From contig NZ_CP150218.1 of the NCBI RefSeq assembly GCF_037969875.1, positions 5,456,001 to 5,520,000 on the forward strand: a stretch of 64,000 bases of DNA. Direction: 5' to 3'. Positions 16,466 to 24,672 of the stretch are shown here, piece by piece. Positions within the stretch are counted from its first letter, which is position 1. Each line of letters begins with the position of its first letter. A program made the position numbers and the translations under genes. A model generated the notes under the pieces. That model searched no databases. It was given only the letters and a program-made list of their open reading frames with translations, and was not told the origin of the DNA. This DNA is from Paenibacillus sp. FSL R7-0337 (GTDB lineage: Bacteria; Bacillota; Bacilli; Paenibacillales; Paenibacillaceae).

Positions 16466-18449
16466 CAGCAGCATTATCCGCCAGAACCTGCGCCAGTATG
16501 GCTGGATTGGAATTTTGTACACACTAGCACTCTTATTCATACTCCCGCTGCAACTGTTCATTAATGGAGAAGGGTTAAAAGAGCCTGTCGTATTAGAGGG
16601 ACTATTCGATCTTGGCATGGACATTCCGGTAATCCTTATTCCTTTTCCGATCATCACCGGATTGTTCCTGTCCCGTTATCTACAGTCCAAAGGCTCCTCC
16701 GATCTGATGCACAGCCTCCCGCTGCGCCGCTCGCATCTGCTGTCTTCCTATACGCTGAGCGGTCTGCTTCTGCTGCTGCCGCCCATCTGGATTACAAGTG
16801 TGGTTACGATGCTGGTCCGCCCGCTGGAGAGCAATATGTATATCTATCACGGAGCGGAGGTCTGGCAGTGGTGTCTGACCCTTACTGTGCTGACCCTGTT
16901 CCTGTTCGCGTTCACGATGTTTGTCGGGATATGCACGGGGCAGACCATTCTGCAGGGAGTGGTGACCCTCATTCTGTTAGTCCTCCCTGCGGCAATGTTA
17001 ATGTTTATAGATATGCATCTGAACAGATATTTGTATGGGTACCCGGATAGTATAGGATCGAGGGAATCCCTGAAGGATTGGGCGCCGATGCTGCGGATTG
17101 CAGATATGTCTTATAGCCCATTTAGTCCTACAGAGCTATGGGTGTATGCTCTACTGTTTGCAGCCTTTTTAACGCTCTCCTTCGTGCTATACCGTAAGCG
17201 CCACAGTGAGAAGGCTGGACAGGCAATGGCCTTCACCTATTTCGACCCGCTATTCAAAGCAGGGGTGATGCTCTGCAGTATGCTGCTTGCGCTCAGCTAC
17301 TTCGGCAGTATCAAGCAGGGAACAGGCTGGATCGTCGGCAGTGTCGTCGCCGGAGGGGTAATCGGTTATATTCTCGTAGAGATGGTTCTCCGCAAAACCT
17401 GGCATATCCTGAGCCGCAAGCTGCCGCTTGAATTGGCAGTATATAGTATCCTGCTTGGGTTGCTGCTCTATGTTCCTGTATCCGGCTTGACCGGATATGA
17501 GACCCGGGTTCCGGCCTCCGGGAAGGTGAGTGCAGTATTTGCCGGTGGTAATTATGCAGACCTGATGCAACGCCCATTCGGCGCTCAGAGCGCTGCACCT
17601 GCGGAGGAGGTTGATATCTATTCCAAGGACGCGAAATATATTGAAGCTGTAACGGCATTGCACCATGCTGTCGTAACAGCCAAGCCTGATCAGGGGCAGG
17701 CCATGTGGGATTATGTATATCTCCCCCGCCATCCTTTCACGCTATCATACCAGCTGAAGAGCGGAGGGACGCTCATGCGGACCTATCTGGTTCCGTCAGC
17801 GGGCTTCGAGCCGGAGTTGAAGGCGGTCATGGGACATGCGGACTACAAACGTGAGCGATATCAGATCTCCCGGATGAACAAGAACATAGAAAGTATCCGG
17901 ATGAGCAATCTGGATAAGGCCTTCAGTATTTCCGATCCGCAAGAGGTGAAGGAGTTCAAGGACATCCTGATCCGTGAGCTGCTGAATATGTCCTATAAGG
18001 ATCAGGTATCGGATCAGCGGTCACGGGCTTCCATTCAGGTTATTCAAAAACCGGATCAGAACGGGTTTCAGGCTCAATACACTTATAGCTGGTATCCTAC
18101 CTACCATGAATTAGGGGCTTGGCTGGAGCAGGAGGGATATGCGGATAAAGTCAAAATTACCGTAGCGGATGTCGTGTCCGCCGAGATGTTCAGGGATATG
18201 AATCACAATAAGCTGCCACCCGGGCGGATGTATGATCCCGAGACCCGTCTGGAGTTAGCCCGCAGCGAGAAACGGGCGGTCATGGTCACAGACAAGACGC
18301 TCATTAACGGTATTCTGGAGCATCGCCGCAATTACAACCGCAGAGAGGGAGGATATGCGGTGAAGATAGTGTATAAGAATGATTCATCTAGTTATATTTC
18401 GCTGGATGAGCAGGAGATGTCTCCGGCGCTGAAGGCTCTTCTTCCTTAG
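16440..18449 (+). CDS. ABC permease with C-terminal DUF6449-like soluble region
   Basis: A protein of about 669 residues. The first 350 residues hold about eight hydrophobic helices of an ABC-2-like permease (LRQYGWIGILYTLALLFILP, GLFLSRYLQSKGSSDLMHSL). The last about 300 residues are soluble and predicted extracellular, resembling DUF6449 parts of Ytr-type permeases. ATG 16440 is favoured: GGGGG at 16426-16430 lies 9 nt upstream and the protein then starts at the usual MTRSRLF. Upstream TTG 16401 and ATG 16419 lie deep in the ATPase gene. It works with the preceding ATPase; the transported or sensed compound is unknown. Confidence 0.82.
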   Translation: MTRSRLFCNSSIIRQNLRQYGWIGILYTLALLFILPLQLFINGEGLKEPVVLEGLFDLGMDIPVILIPFPIITGLFLSRYLQSKGSSDLMHSLPLRRSHLLSSYTLSGLLLLLPPIWITSVVTMLVRPLESNMYIYHGAEVWQWCLTLTVLTLFLFAFTMFVGICTGQTILQGVVTLILLVLPAAMLMFIDMHLNRYLYGYPDSIGSRESLKDWAPMLRIADMSYSPFSPTELWVYALLFAAFLTLSFVLYRKRHSEKAGQAMAFTYFDPLFKAGVMLCSMLLALSYFGSIKQGTGWIVGSVVAGGVIGYILVEMVLRKTWHILSRKLPLELAVYSILLGLLLYVPVSGLTGYETRVPASGKVSAVFAGGNYADLMQRPFGAQSAAPAEEVDIYSKDAKYIEAVTALHHAVVTAKPDQGQAMWDYVYLPRHPFTLSYQLKSGGTLMRTYLVPSAGFEPELKAVMGHADYKRERYQISRMNKNIESIRMSNLDKAFSISDPQEVKEFKDILIRELLNMSYKDQVSDQRSRASIQVIQKPDQNGFQAQYTYSWYPTYHELGAWLEQEGYADKVKITVADVVSAEMFRDMNHNKLPPGRMYDPETRLELARSEKRAVMVTDKTLINGILEHRRNYNRREGGYAVKIVYKNDSSSYISLDEQEMSPALKALLP

Positions 18450-18672
18450 TCAGTTTAATCTATTACAGTAACTCAACGGTCTGTTCCCCTCGTTAACGGA
18501 TGCATATCCTTTGGGGGGGGATTTCTTTGTTGTATTGGGAAGTTAGTGCCGGTGCCAGGTCAGTGCCAGTGTTATGTTCTCTGCTTCTGCTTCAGTTGTA
18601 CCTGAGTCCGAAGCATGGGTATATTAGATTAGGGTCTGCAAAATAATGCGGCCAGTGTAAGGAGGAACGAAC

Positions 18673-19194
18673 ATGGAAGAGGTAAGGGATCATCTGGATC
18701 ATGGACTGCAGATTGTCTTCATCGGCTTCAATCCCAGCATCCGCTCCGGCGAGCTGGGTCATCATTATGCCAATCCGCGCAATAACTTCTGGCGCATACT
18801 GCATAAGTCCGGACTGACGCCGCGGTTATACGAGGCCTCCGAGGACGGGGAACTGCTGAAGCTGGGGTATGGCTTCACCAACATCGTCGCCCGCCCCACC
18901 GTAGGTGCTGAAGATATCACCCGGGAGGAGTACGCCAAGGGCCGCGAGCTCCTGCGGGCCAAACTGGAGGAATACCGTCCAGAGATTGCCTGCTTTGTCG
19001 GCAAGGGCGTGTACACAGAGTACAGCCGCAGAAGTACAGCCGCCTGGGGCTTCCAGGAAGGAGCCGCTCCCGTGGTGGACGGCGTCAAGGAATTCGTCGC
19101 CCCTTCATCCAGCGGTCTGGTCCGCATGCCGATGCCGGAGATCATCGGAATCTACTCGCAGCTGCGTGACTTCACAGGGGTGCAGGAGCCTTGA
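18673..19194 (+). CDS. mug: G/U mismatch-specific DNA glycosylase
   Basis: A 173-residue uracil-DNA glycosylase of the Mug/TDG family, which removes U or T mispaired with G in base-excision repair. Motif 1 appears as FIGFNPSIRSG (catalytic-pocket Asn), followed by HHYANPRNNFWRIL typical for Mug. The second loop reads PSSSGLVRMP, matching NPSGLS in the E. coli enzyme. GGAGG lies 8 nt before ATG. It stands alone, with repeats downstream. Confidence 0.92.
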   Translation: MEEVRDHLDHGLQIVFIGFNPSIRSGELGHHYANPRNNFWRILHKSGLTPRLYEASEDGELLKLGYGFTNIVARPTVGAEDITREEYAKGRELLRAKLEEYRPEIACFVGKGVYTEYSRRSTAAWGFQEGAAPVVDGVKEFVAPSSSGLVRMPMPEIIGIYSQLRDFTGVQEP

Positions 19195-19235
19195 AGCCGG
19201 GCCCGGGAGGGATCTGGTTCACGAGTAACCGGCCT

Positions 19236-19512
19236 GAATTTATGCGGAAAACCGAACACAATGCGTAGGCGCGAGGATGAGTGGACCGATGTATGCGAAA
19301 AACAGCATACATTTGCTAGCGTGCAGGAGTGTGACCCGAATGTATGCGGAAAACAGCATACATTCGCTGGCGTGCAGGCGTGTGGCCTGGATGTATGCGA
19401 AAAACACCATACATTTGCTAGCGTGCAGGCGTGTGGCCTGAATGTATGCGGAAAACAGCATACATTTGCTGGGGACGGCTCGTGGTCCGAATGTATACAG
19501 AAAACCTAACGC
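19236..19512. repeat. 51-bp tandem repeat array with TGTATGC/GCATACA palindromes
   Basis: Four good units start at 19289, 19340, 19391 and 19442, exactly 51 bp apart. Degenerate half-units flank them at about 19236 and 19491. Each contains ATGTATGC-N8-GCATACAT, an 8-bp perfect inverted repeat (the third unit has CCATACAT), then CGTGCAGGCGTGTGGCCTG-like sequence. 51 bp is 17 codons, so several frames stay open and mimic small proteins on both strands. None has a convincing ribosome binding site. One solitary copy of the palindrome lies at 44079-44102. Confidence 0.9.
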
Positions 19513-19592
19513 ATGAGCTGACGCGAGGGCGAAAGGGCGTGTGTAGTGCCGGGTTTGTGGTTTTAAATCGCATCCCGCTTAAACAGCGGTGA

Positions 19593-19703
19593 GGACGGAA
19601 CGAATGCGGAAAAGCGATAGCGGTCGCCTTTGTCTCCGGATTTTTACCGATTAAGGAAATAAATAAAATCTGGAGACAACAGCGATTGTAGCAACGTTCC
19701 GTT
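19593..19703. repeat. Dispersed long-hairpin element, copy 1
   Basis: Inner stem TTTGTCTCCGGATTTT pairs with AAAATCTGGAGACAA; then TCGC pairs with GCGA; the outer stem ACGGAACG (19595) pairs with CGTTCCGT (19695). The layout matches copies at 53592-53710 and 60544-60660, although outer stems differ in sequence. No protein is encoded. Confidence 0.8.
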
Positions 19704-19876
19704 CGCGGAGCGTCCACCCGAGCGCCTGCGTGGATCCTGCTCGAACAAAAAGGCGTCCACCCGAGTGCCCGCGTTGATCCTGCTCAAAAGTAAAAGCCTA
19801 AGTAACCATTTCATGTGGAACAACGGTCCGTTCGCGGAGCGTCCACCCAAGCGCCTACGCTGATCCTGCTCAAAAA
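19695..19876. repeat. Three copies of a GCGTCCACCC...GATCCTGCTC repeat
   Basis: Related blocks lie at about 19695-19745, 19752-19785 and 19823-19876. Each contains GCGTCCACCCgAGcGCC followed by GATCCTGCTC. The first and third are also preceded by CCGTTCGCGGA. They lie between the hairpin element and the tagO terminator. Function unknown. Confidence 0.7.
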
Positions 19877-19886
19877 ATCAAAACTA

Positions 19887-19934
19887 CAAAGGCTGTCCCC
19901 GCAGCCATTTCATGACTTGTGGGAACAGCCTTTG
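19887..19934 (-). terminator. Intrinsic terminator of the tagO-like gene
   Basis: CAAAGGCTGT pairs with ACAGCCTTTG around a loop that has further CCCC/GGGA pairing. On the minus strand T-rich sequence follows shortly. It sits 18 bp beyond the gene's stop. Confidence 0.75.
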
Positions 19935-19952
19935 TCATACATAGTAACTTCA

Positions 19953-20921
19953 TTACGTCTGGATCAGCAGCAGGATAATGGACGACAGGGAGAGGCAGAC
20001 GCTGGCAAGATAGAGCACGCCGACCACCTGTTTCTGGTTCAGACCGGCCTTGAGCAGACGGTAATGAACCTGAGTGGCGTCCGCCTGATAGATGGCTTGT
20101 CCCTTAAGGAAGCGTCTGATAACGACAAAAATATTGTCGAAGATCGGTACGCCCAGCGCGAGAATCGGAATGAACAGCGACAACACCGTGGCCTGCTTGA
20201 AGGCGCCGTCCAGTGCAATCACCGCCAGAATGAAGCCGAGGAAGGTGGCGCCGGCATCGCCCATGAAGATTTTGGCCGGAGCCTTGTTGAAGCGCAAGTA
20301 CGCCAGGGTAACCCCAATCAACGAAACTGCCATGAAGGCTGAAGTAGATTGGCCCATCGTGAGTGCGACGACGAACAGGGTTACTGCCGAGATCGCTGTA
20401 AGTCCGCCGGCCAGACCGTCCATGCCGTCAGAGAAATTAATGACCGTAGTGACACCGAAGATCCAGATGATCGTCAGCAGGAACTGCAAAATGAACGGCA
20501 GTGAGATATAATCACCTGAGAACGGATTAATGAAGCCGGTGAACGCATTGCCGGAAAAGAACACCAGAACGGCGGCGGCAATCTGTACGATGAATTTGGG
20601 CAGAGCCGGGAAATCCTTACCTTTGGTTTTGTACCAGTCATCGATGGTTCCTATAGTCAGCAGAAGCACACCGCCAATGAACAGGGCGAGCGTTTCCAGG
20701 GTGAATTCACGTGCGAATAGCAGATATGTAATGAAAAAACCTACGAATATGGCATAGCTTGCCGTTAGCGGGATGGGCTCCCTATGGATTTTGCGTTCAA
20801 CATCTTCCCTTGGCCTGTCCACGAAATCGAGCCGGAAAGCGAGCTTGGCCAGAGGAGGAATCAGCAGATAAACGATAAAAAATGACACGAGAAAAGCTAA
20901 ACCGTATAAAATGACAATCAC
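19953..20921 (-). CDS. tagO: Undecaprenyl-phosphate sugar-1-phosphate transferase (WecA/TagO, MraY family)
   Basis: A 322-residue polytopic membrane enzyme with about ten helices that would transfer a HexNAc-1-phosphate from a UDP-sugar to undecaprenyl phosphate, the first step of teichoic acid or similar polymers. Present: GTIDDWYKTKGKD (DDxxD, about residue 92), NFSDGMDGLAGG (about 160) and FMGDAGATFLG (about 220). The usual HxHHR sugar-binding motif reads QVHYRLL near residue 285, losing two histidines. The GTG start is only weakly supported by a ribosome site (ACGGGG directly before it). The exact sugar and polymer are inferred from the family. Confidence 0.82.
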   Translation of the reverse strand: MIVILYGLAFLVSFFIVYLLIPPLAKLAFRLDFVDRPREDVERKIHREPIPLTASYAIFVGFFITYLLFAREFTLETLALFIGGVLLLTIGTIDDWYKTKGKDFPALPKFIVQIAAAVLVFFSGNAFTGFINPFSGDYISLPFILQFLLTIIWIFGVTTVINFSDGMDGLAGGLTAISAVTLFVVALTMGQSTSAFMAVSLIGVTLAYLRFNKAPAKIFMGDAGATFLGFILAVIALDGAFKQATVLSLFIPILALGVPIFDNIFVVIRRFLKGQAIYQADATQVHYRLLKAGLNQKQVVGVLYLASVCLSLSSIILLLIQT

Positions 20922-21006
20922 CCCGTTGATTTTTTAAAGGCCTAACTCAGATTATATCGCAGAAGGATGTATGTTGTCGAACTACATAAGCGAGATGGAG
21001 GAAATG

Positions 21007-21696
21007 ATGAAATACGAATGTATCTTATTTGATGCCGATGATACACTGTTCGATTATGGAATGGCCGAGAGCCACGCCTTAAGCCATGCCTTCGCCCACT
21101 TCGGGCAGAAGACAGGCGCGCAGGAGTATGCGGCCAGCTACAAGGAGATTAACCATGCCTTATGGAAGGATTTCGAGCAAGGGAAGATCACCTCTGCCGC
21201 CCTGCGCGTAGAACGGTTCAACCGGCTGTTTGCCGCCCGTCAGCTCACGTTCAAGCCGGAGGAATTCAGTGAAGCATACCTGCGCTTTCTCGGCGAGGGT
21301 ACCTTCCTGATTCAGGGGGCTGCCGAGCTCTGCGGCGAGCTTGCCGGATGCAGGCTGGCTGTGATTACGAACGGAATCAGCGATGTGCAGCATGCCCGGA
21401 TTAAGGGTTCCCCGCTCAGCGAGGTATTCGAAGCGGTAATTGTATCGGAAGAGACGGGCTACCAGAAGCCGGAGCCGGGGATTTTTGATTATGCTTTTGC
21501 CAAGCTTAATCTGTACGATAGACGCAAGGTGCTGATTGTTGGGGACTCTTTGACCTCTGATATCCGGGGCGGGAACAATTACGGCATCGATACATGCTGG
21601 TTCAATCCCTTGGGCAAGCCCGGTTATCCTGAGATAGTTCCGACCTATGAAATCCGCAGTCTGGATGAGTTGGTCGAGATCGTGAAGCGCGCGTAA
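21007..21696 (+). CDS. HAD-superfamily nucleotidase/phosphatase (YjjG-like)
   Basis: A 229-residue HAD hydrolase that resembles the noncanonical pyrimidine nucleotidase YjjG, which cleaves damaged or modified nucleoside monophosphates. Motif I is FDADDTLFDYG near the start (nucleophile Asp plus Asp+2), motif II is VITNGISD, the conserved Lys lies in GYQKPEPGIFDYA and motif IV is IVGDSLTSDIRGG. ATG 21007 is chosen because GGAGG at 20997-21001 sits 5 nt upstream; an in-frame ATG at 20971 lacks good spacing. The substrate is inferred only. Confidence 0.86.
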   Translation: MKYECILFDADDTLFDYGMAESHALSHAFAHFGQKTGAQEYAASYKEINHALWKDFEQGKITSAALRVERFNRLFAARQLTFKPEEFSEAYLRFLGEGTFLIQGAAELCGELAGCRLAVITNGISDVQHARIKGSPLSEVFEAVIVSEETGYQKPEPGIFDYAFAKLNLYDRRKVLIVGDSLTSDIRGGNNYGIDTCWFNPLGKPGYPEIVPTYEIRSLDELVEIVKRA

Positions 21697-21801
21697 ACGG
21701 AATATACGGCAGCAGGCAGGTTGAAAGTTTCGCTCCCGTGTTAAATATATAGGGACGCTAAGTTCCTACTTTTTTAACAACAACATACGGGAGAGGATAT
21801 T

Positions 21802-22494
21802 ATGAAGAAAAAATGGTTGATTGCCGCAGTTGTCACCGGCATGACGGTAACGGGCTCGGCAGGGGTGTATGCGGGCACCAAACTGCAGCAGATTAAGGCT
21901 TATCTGAACCATAGCCTGGGTATTGTCGTGGATGGTAACCCGTTTTGGATGAAGGACGGTAATGGCAAAACCCTGACACCGATCACCTACGAAGGTCTCA
22001 CCTACCTGCCGGTCCAGTCGATCGCTACGGTGCTGAAGGTGCCTATCAATTATGACTCGGTCAACTATAAAGTGAGAATTGGTGCCGGCAGCGCGGATAT
22101 TCCTGCTCCGACTCCTGCTCCGGGAACCTCTACCGGCGGAGGGAATGCAACTCCTGCTCCAGTAGTGGAGGGAACGGCTAGACCGGTTAATCTGCCTAAG
22201 GACTTTCCGATTCCCCAGGATGCCCTGATTGCAATCACGCTGGATACGGATGCTAACGGCCAGAAGAAGGTGGCGTTCACGTATTCAACGCAGGAGACAC
22301 TGGAGATTATGGGCTTCGTGTACAGTGAATATGCGCGGATTAAAAATCTGGATAATGCTTCGGAGTCTGTATCGGCCAGCAATGTCAAAATTTCGGGCAG
22401 ACTCGGCGGGACAAGTCCTGTATCCATTACAGGCAAAGCCTCCACGGCCCGGCCCGGCTTCAACCTCTTCACGATCACCTGGTCGGAGAGCTGA
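21802..22494 (+). CDS. Secreted protein with copper-amine-oxidase-like stalk domain
   Basis: A 230-residue exported protein of unknown function. It has a signal peptide (about 1-25), a copper-amine-oxidase N-terminal-like stalk domain (about 30-92, with GLTYLPVQSIATVLKVPINY), a Pro/Thr/Gly linker (about 97-120) and a C-terminal beta-rich domain of about 105 residues without a motif I recognise. GGGAGAGG lies about 8 nt before ATG. Such stalk domains occur on many Paenibacillus surface proteins. Monocistronic, closed by a strong terminator. Confidence 0.75.
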   Translation: MKKKWLIAAVVTGMTVTGSAGVYAGTKLQQIKAYLNHSLGIVVDGNPFWMKDGNGKTLTPITYEGLTYLPVQSIATVLKVPINYDSVNYKVRIGAGSADIPAPTPAPGTSTGGGNATPAPVVEGTARPVNLPKDFPIPQDALIAITLDTDANGQKKVAFTYSTQETLEIMGFVYSEYARIKNLDNASESVSASNVKISGRLGGTSPVSITGKASTARPGFNLFTITWSES

Positions 22495-22538
22495 TCTGAG
22501 CTAGTAAGTTAAATTGTTATGCAGGCTTGGCTAACCCA

Positions 22539-22575
22539 AAAGAAACTCCGGCTTGTAAGTCAGCCGGAGTTTCTT
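22539..22575. terminator. Bidirectional intrinsic terminator
   Basis: AAGAAACTCCGGCT pairs with AGCCGGAGTTTCTT, with a loop of about 6 nt. It lies between convergent genes, and either strand can use it. Confidence 0.88.
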
Positions 22576-22617
22576 CGTATGCAAACCGCCAGAGCTATTA
22601 TCACTAGGATGATAACG

Positions 22618-23601
22618 TTAGACCTGCGGACGGGTATCCAGCGGCTTCAGGTGGGCCTCAATCTGTTCTCGCTTAGATTCCAGGAACGGCGGCAGGGCCA
22701 GCGCCTCGCCCAGATGCTCGACTTCCTCATCTGTGGCGAATCCCGGTCCGTCCGTTGCCAGCTCGAACAGAATACCATTCGGCTCCCGGAAGTACAGGGA
22801 GCGGAAGTAGAAGCGGTCTACAAAGCCCGAGTTCGGGAGCTGTACGCTGCGGATGCGTTCAATCCACTGCTTCAGCTCCTCTTCGTTATCGACGCGGAAG
22901 GCTACATGATGTACACCGCCCCGTCCCAGGCGCTCCTGTGGAAGATCGTTGCGTTCCTCCAGATGGATCTCCGTGCCGGAGCCGCCTTCACCGGTCTCGA
23001 ACACGATAATATCCGGCTGACCCGCCACCGGAGAAGGATAACTGCCTGCGCGGCGGAAGCCGAGCAGGTCCTCCAGAATCAGGGCCGTATGCTCAGCGGT
23101 CTCGACGGTCAGATGTGCGGGTCCCAGTCCGACAATGGCATACTCGGCAGGAACCGGGCTCTTGGCCCACGGCTTGCCGCCGGGCATGCCCTCGTTATGC
23201 TCATCCGAGACGAGGATGAGACGCTGGCCCTCATGGTCGGTGAAGGCCAGCGTCTTGCGGCCGCCGCGTTCGGTGATTTCCTCATGCTCTACGCCCAGTA
23301 CCGTGAAGCGTTGTGTCCAGAAGAGCAGGGCATCATCGCCGGGAACACGCAGGGAGAGTGCGGAGATGCTGTTGTTGCCATCGCGGTTGCGCCCTGCGTT
23401 AGGCAGCTCGAAGAAGGTAAGCTCCGTGCCGGGATTCCCGGTCTCATCCCCGTAGAACAAGTGATAGACAGATACGTCATCCTGGTTGACGGTCTTCTTG
23501 ATCAAGCGGAGTCCGAGCACTTCTGTATAGAATTTGTAGTTCTCCGGCGCTTTGGCGGTAATGGCAGATACATGGTGAAGTCCTTTTAATGTTAAACTCA
23601 T
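22618..23601 (-). CDS. mhqO: Ring-cleaving dioxygenase of the VOC/glyoxalase family (MhqO/MhqA-like)
   Basis: A 327-residue protein with two vicinal-oxygen-chelate modules. Module 1 (about 5-150) begins LKGLHHVSAITAKAPENYKF; module 2 (about 155-290) has GPAHLTVE, GVHHVAFRVD and NGILFELATDGPGF. His in LHHVS and VHHVAF and Glu in LFELA fit the metal-binding pattern. In B. subtilis MhqO-type enzymes degrade quinones and catechols under MarR-type control. AGGAGG lies 8 nt before ATG. Upstream is a cluster of AT-rich palindromes at 23647-23684, probably the operator. The gene symbol is by similarity. Confidence 0.85.
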   Translation of the reverse strand: MSLTLKGLHHVSAITAKAPENYKFYTEVLGLRLIKKTVNQDDVSVYHLFYGDETGNPGTELTFFELPNAGRNRDGNNSISALSLRVPGDDALLFWTQRFTVLGVEHEEITERGGRKTLAFTDHEGQRLILVSDEHNEGMPGGKPWAKSPVPAEYAIVGLGPAHLTVETAEHTALILEDLLGFRRAGSYPSPVAGQPDIIVFETGEGGSGTEIHLEERNDLPQERLGRGGVHHVAFRVDNEEELKQWIERIRSVQLPNSGFVDRFYFRSLYFREPNGILFELATDGPGFATDEEVEHLGEALALPPFLESKREQIEAHLKPLDTRPQV

Positions 23602-23646
23602 GGGAATACCTCCTGAGATTTGAGTTGGTATATAAAAGCTGCAAAT

Positions 23647-23684
23647 TACTTATTAATATTAAGTTACTATAATTTTAATAGTAA
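23647..23684. promoter_or_regulatory. Two adjacent AT-rich palindromes upstream of the mhqO-like gene
   Basis: ACTTA-N7-TAAGT (23647-23663) is directly followed by a perfect inverted repeat with arms TTACTAT and ATAGTAA and a 7-nt centre (23664-23684). They sit 46-83 bp before the dioxygenase start on the minus strand and 65-102 bp before the acetyltransferase start on the plus strand. The form is typical for MarR or DUF24-type redox regulators of quinone responses. No regulator gene is adjacent. Confidence 0.6.
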
Positions 23685-23748
23685 ATGAGTAATTTTGCAA
23701 GGTGTATTTCAAGATCGGTATTTATTATTCAGGAAAGCGGGGTTAATC

Positions 23749-24585
23749 ATGCACACCAGATCAAGTCTGATGAAGCAGCTGGAGAGGATGGGGATCGATC
23801 CGCAGGGGACACTGCTGGTCCACTCCTCGCTCAAAAGCATTGGTGAAGTGGAAGGGGGAGCAGATACCGTACTGGATGTTCTCTCAGAATATATGAAGGA
23901 GGGGCTGCTGGTCCTGCCGACCCATACCTGGTCTTATATCGACGGGCAGAATCCGCGCTTCTCGGTGCTGGAGTCGCCCGTCTGCGTGGGGATTCTGCCG
24001 GAGCTGTTCCGTAAGCGGCCGAACGTGATCCGTTCCTGGCATCCCACGCATTCAGTGGCGGCGCTGGGCAGGGATGCAGCGGTGTTCACAGCCGGAGATG
24101 AGCGCTGGGATACGCCTTGTGCGCGCGGCTCGGTCTACGGCAAGCTGCTGGATCGGGAAGCGGAGATTATGCTGCTCGGTGTGGATCTGCGGAGGAATAC
24201 GTTCATTCACGGCATTGAAGAGTGGGTGGATATTCCCGGCCGGATGACGGACGGGCATGAGGCGCTCTATACTGTGACGCCGGCAGGGGAGGAGATTGCG
24301 GTGCCTTCGCGCAGACACTGCGGATTGTCCTGGTCGCAGCATTTCTGGAAGGTGGAGTCCGTGCTGGAGGACGGCGGAGCGCTGCGCAGGGGCAGCTTCG
24401 GCGATGCGGCGGTTATGCTCTGCGGCACAGTAGAGACTACACGTATCCTGAGCGGCATGCTCAGAGAGAACCCGGATCTGTTCTCGGATAACGAACCGCT
24501 CTCCGGGGAGGATGTGCCTGAGGCGCTGCCGAAGACGAAGCGGGGGCAAGCTGTACAGGTAGGACAGGAGCATACCAAGAGTTAA
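23749..24585 (+). CDS. Aminoglycoside N(3)-acetyltransferase family protein (YokD-like)
   Basis: A 278-residue acetyl-CoA-dependent acetyltransferase of the AAC(3) family. Conserved pieces are LLVHSSLKSIG (about 21-31), VLPTHTWSY (about 63), SWHPTHSVAALG (about 97, catalytic His region) and LLGVDLRRNTFIHGIEE (about 143). ATG 23749 follows a GGAAAGCGGGG purine stretch. An in-frame upstream ATG at 23695 would add 18 residues that family members lack. Chromosomal YokD-type relatives are not always resistance enzymes, so the true acceptor is unknown. Confidence 0.85.
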   Translation: MHTRSSLMKQLERMGIDPQGTLLVHSSLKSIGEVEGGADTVLDVLSEYMKEGLLVLPTHTWSYIDGQNPRFSVLESPVCVGILPELFRKRPNVIRSWHPTHSVAALGRDAAVFTAGDERWDTPCARGSVYGKLLDREAEIMLLGVDLRRNTFIHGIEEWVDIPGRMTDGHEALYTVTPAGEEIAVPSRRHCGLSWSQHFWKVESVLEDGGALRRGSFGDAAVMLCGTVETTRILSGMLRENPDLFSDNEPLSGEDVPEALPKTKRGQAVQVGQEHTKS

Positions 24586-24672
24586 TTCCAGCCGGATATT
24601 TACGGGTCTCTGGCAGGTCTCTATCAATGTATGGTATATTATTCTCACAAAAACATAGTAAGGAGATTGGAA

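Noticed and set aside
18450..18672. Possible small gene or RNA before mug
   Set aside because: Only a G-run and weak hairpins are visible; nothing supports a specific feature.
19240..19509. Small open frames on both strands inside the 19-kb array (17-residue repeats with Cys and His)
   Set aside because: Several frames are open at once because the unit is 51 bp. None has a ribosome site or promoter. Treated as a consequence of the repeat.
19236..19512. Possible CRISPR array
   Set aside because: The whole 51-bp unit repeats; there are no unique spacers of constant length and no cas genes. The same holds for 59530-60270.
22519..23589. Plus-strand 356-codon frame opposite the mhqO-like gene
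   Set aside because: Antisense shadow of a gene with clear VOC-family motifs. Such long shadows are common at this GC content.
23695..23748. Upstream start for the AAC(3)-like gene
   Set aside because: It lies right next to the palindromic regulatory region, lacks a ribosome site and adds residues absent in the family.
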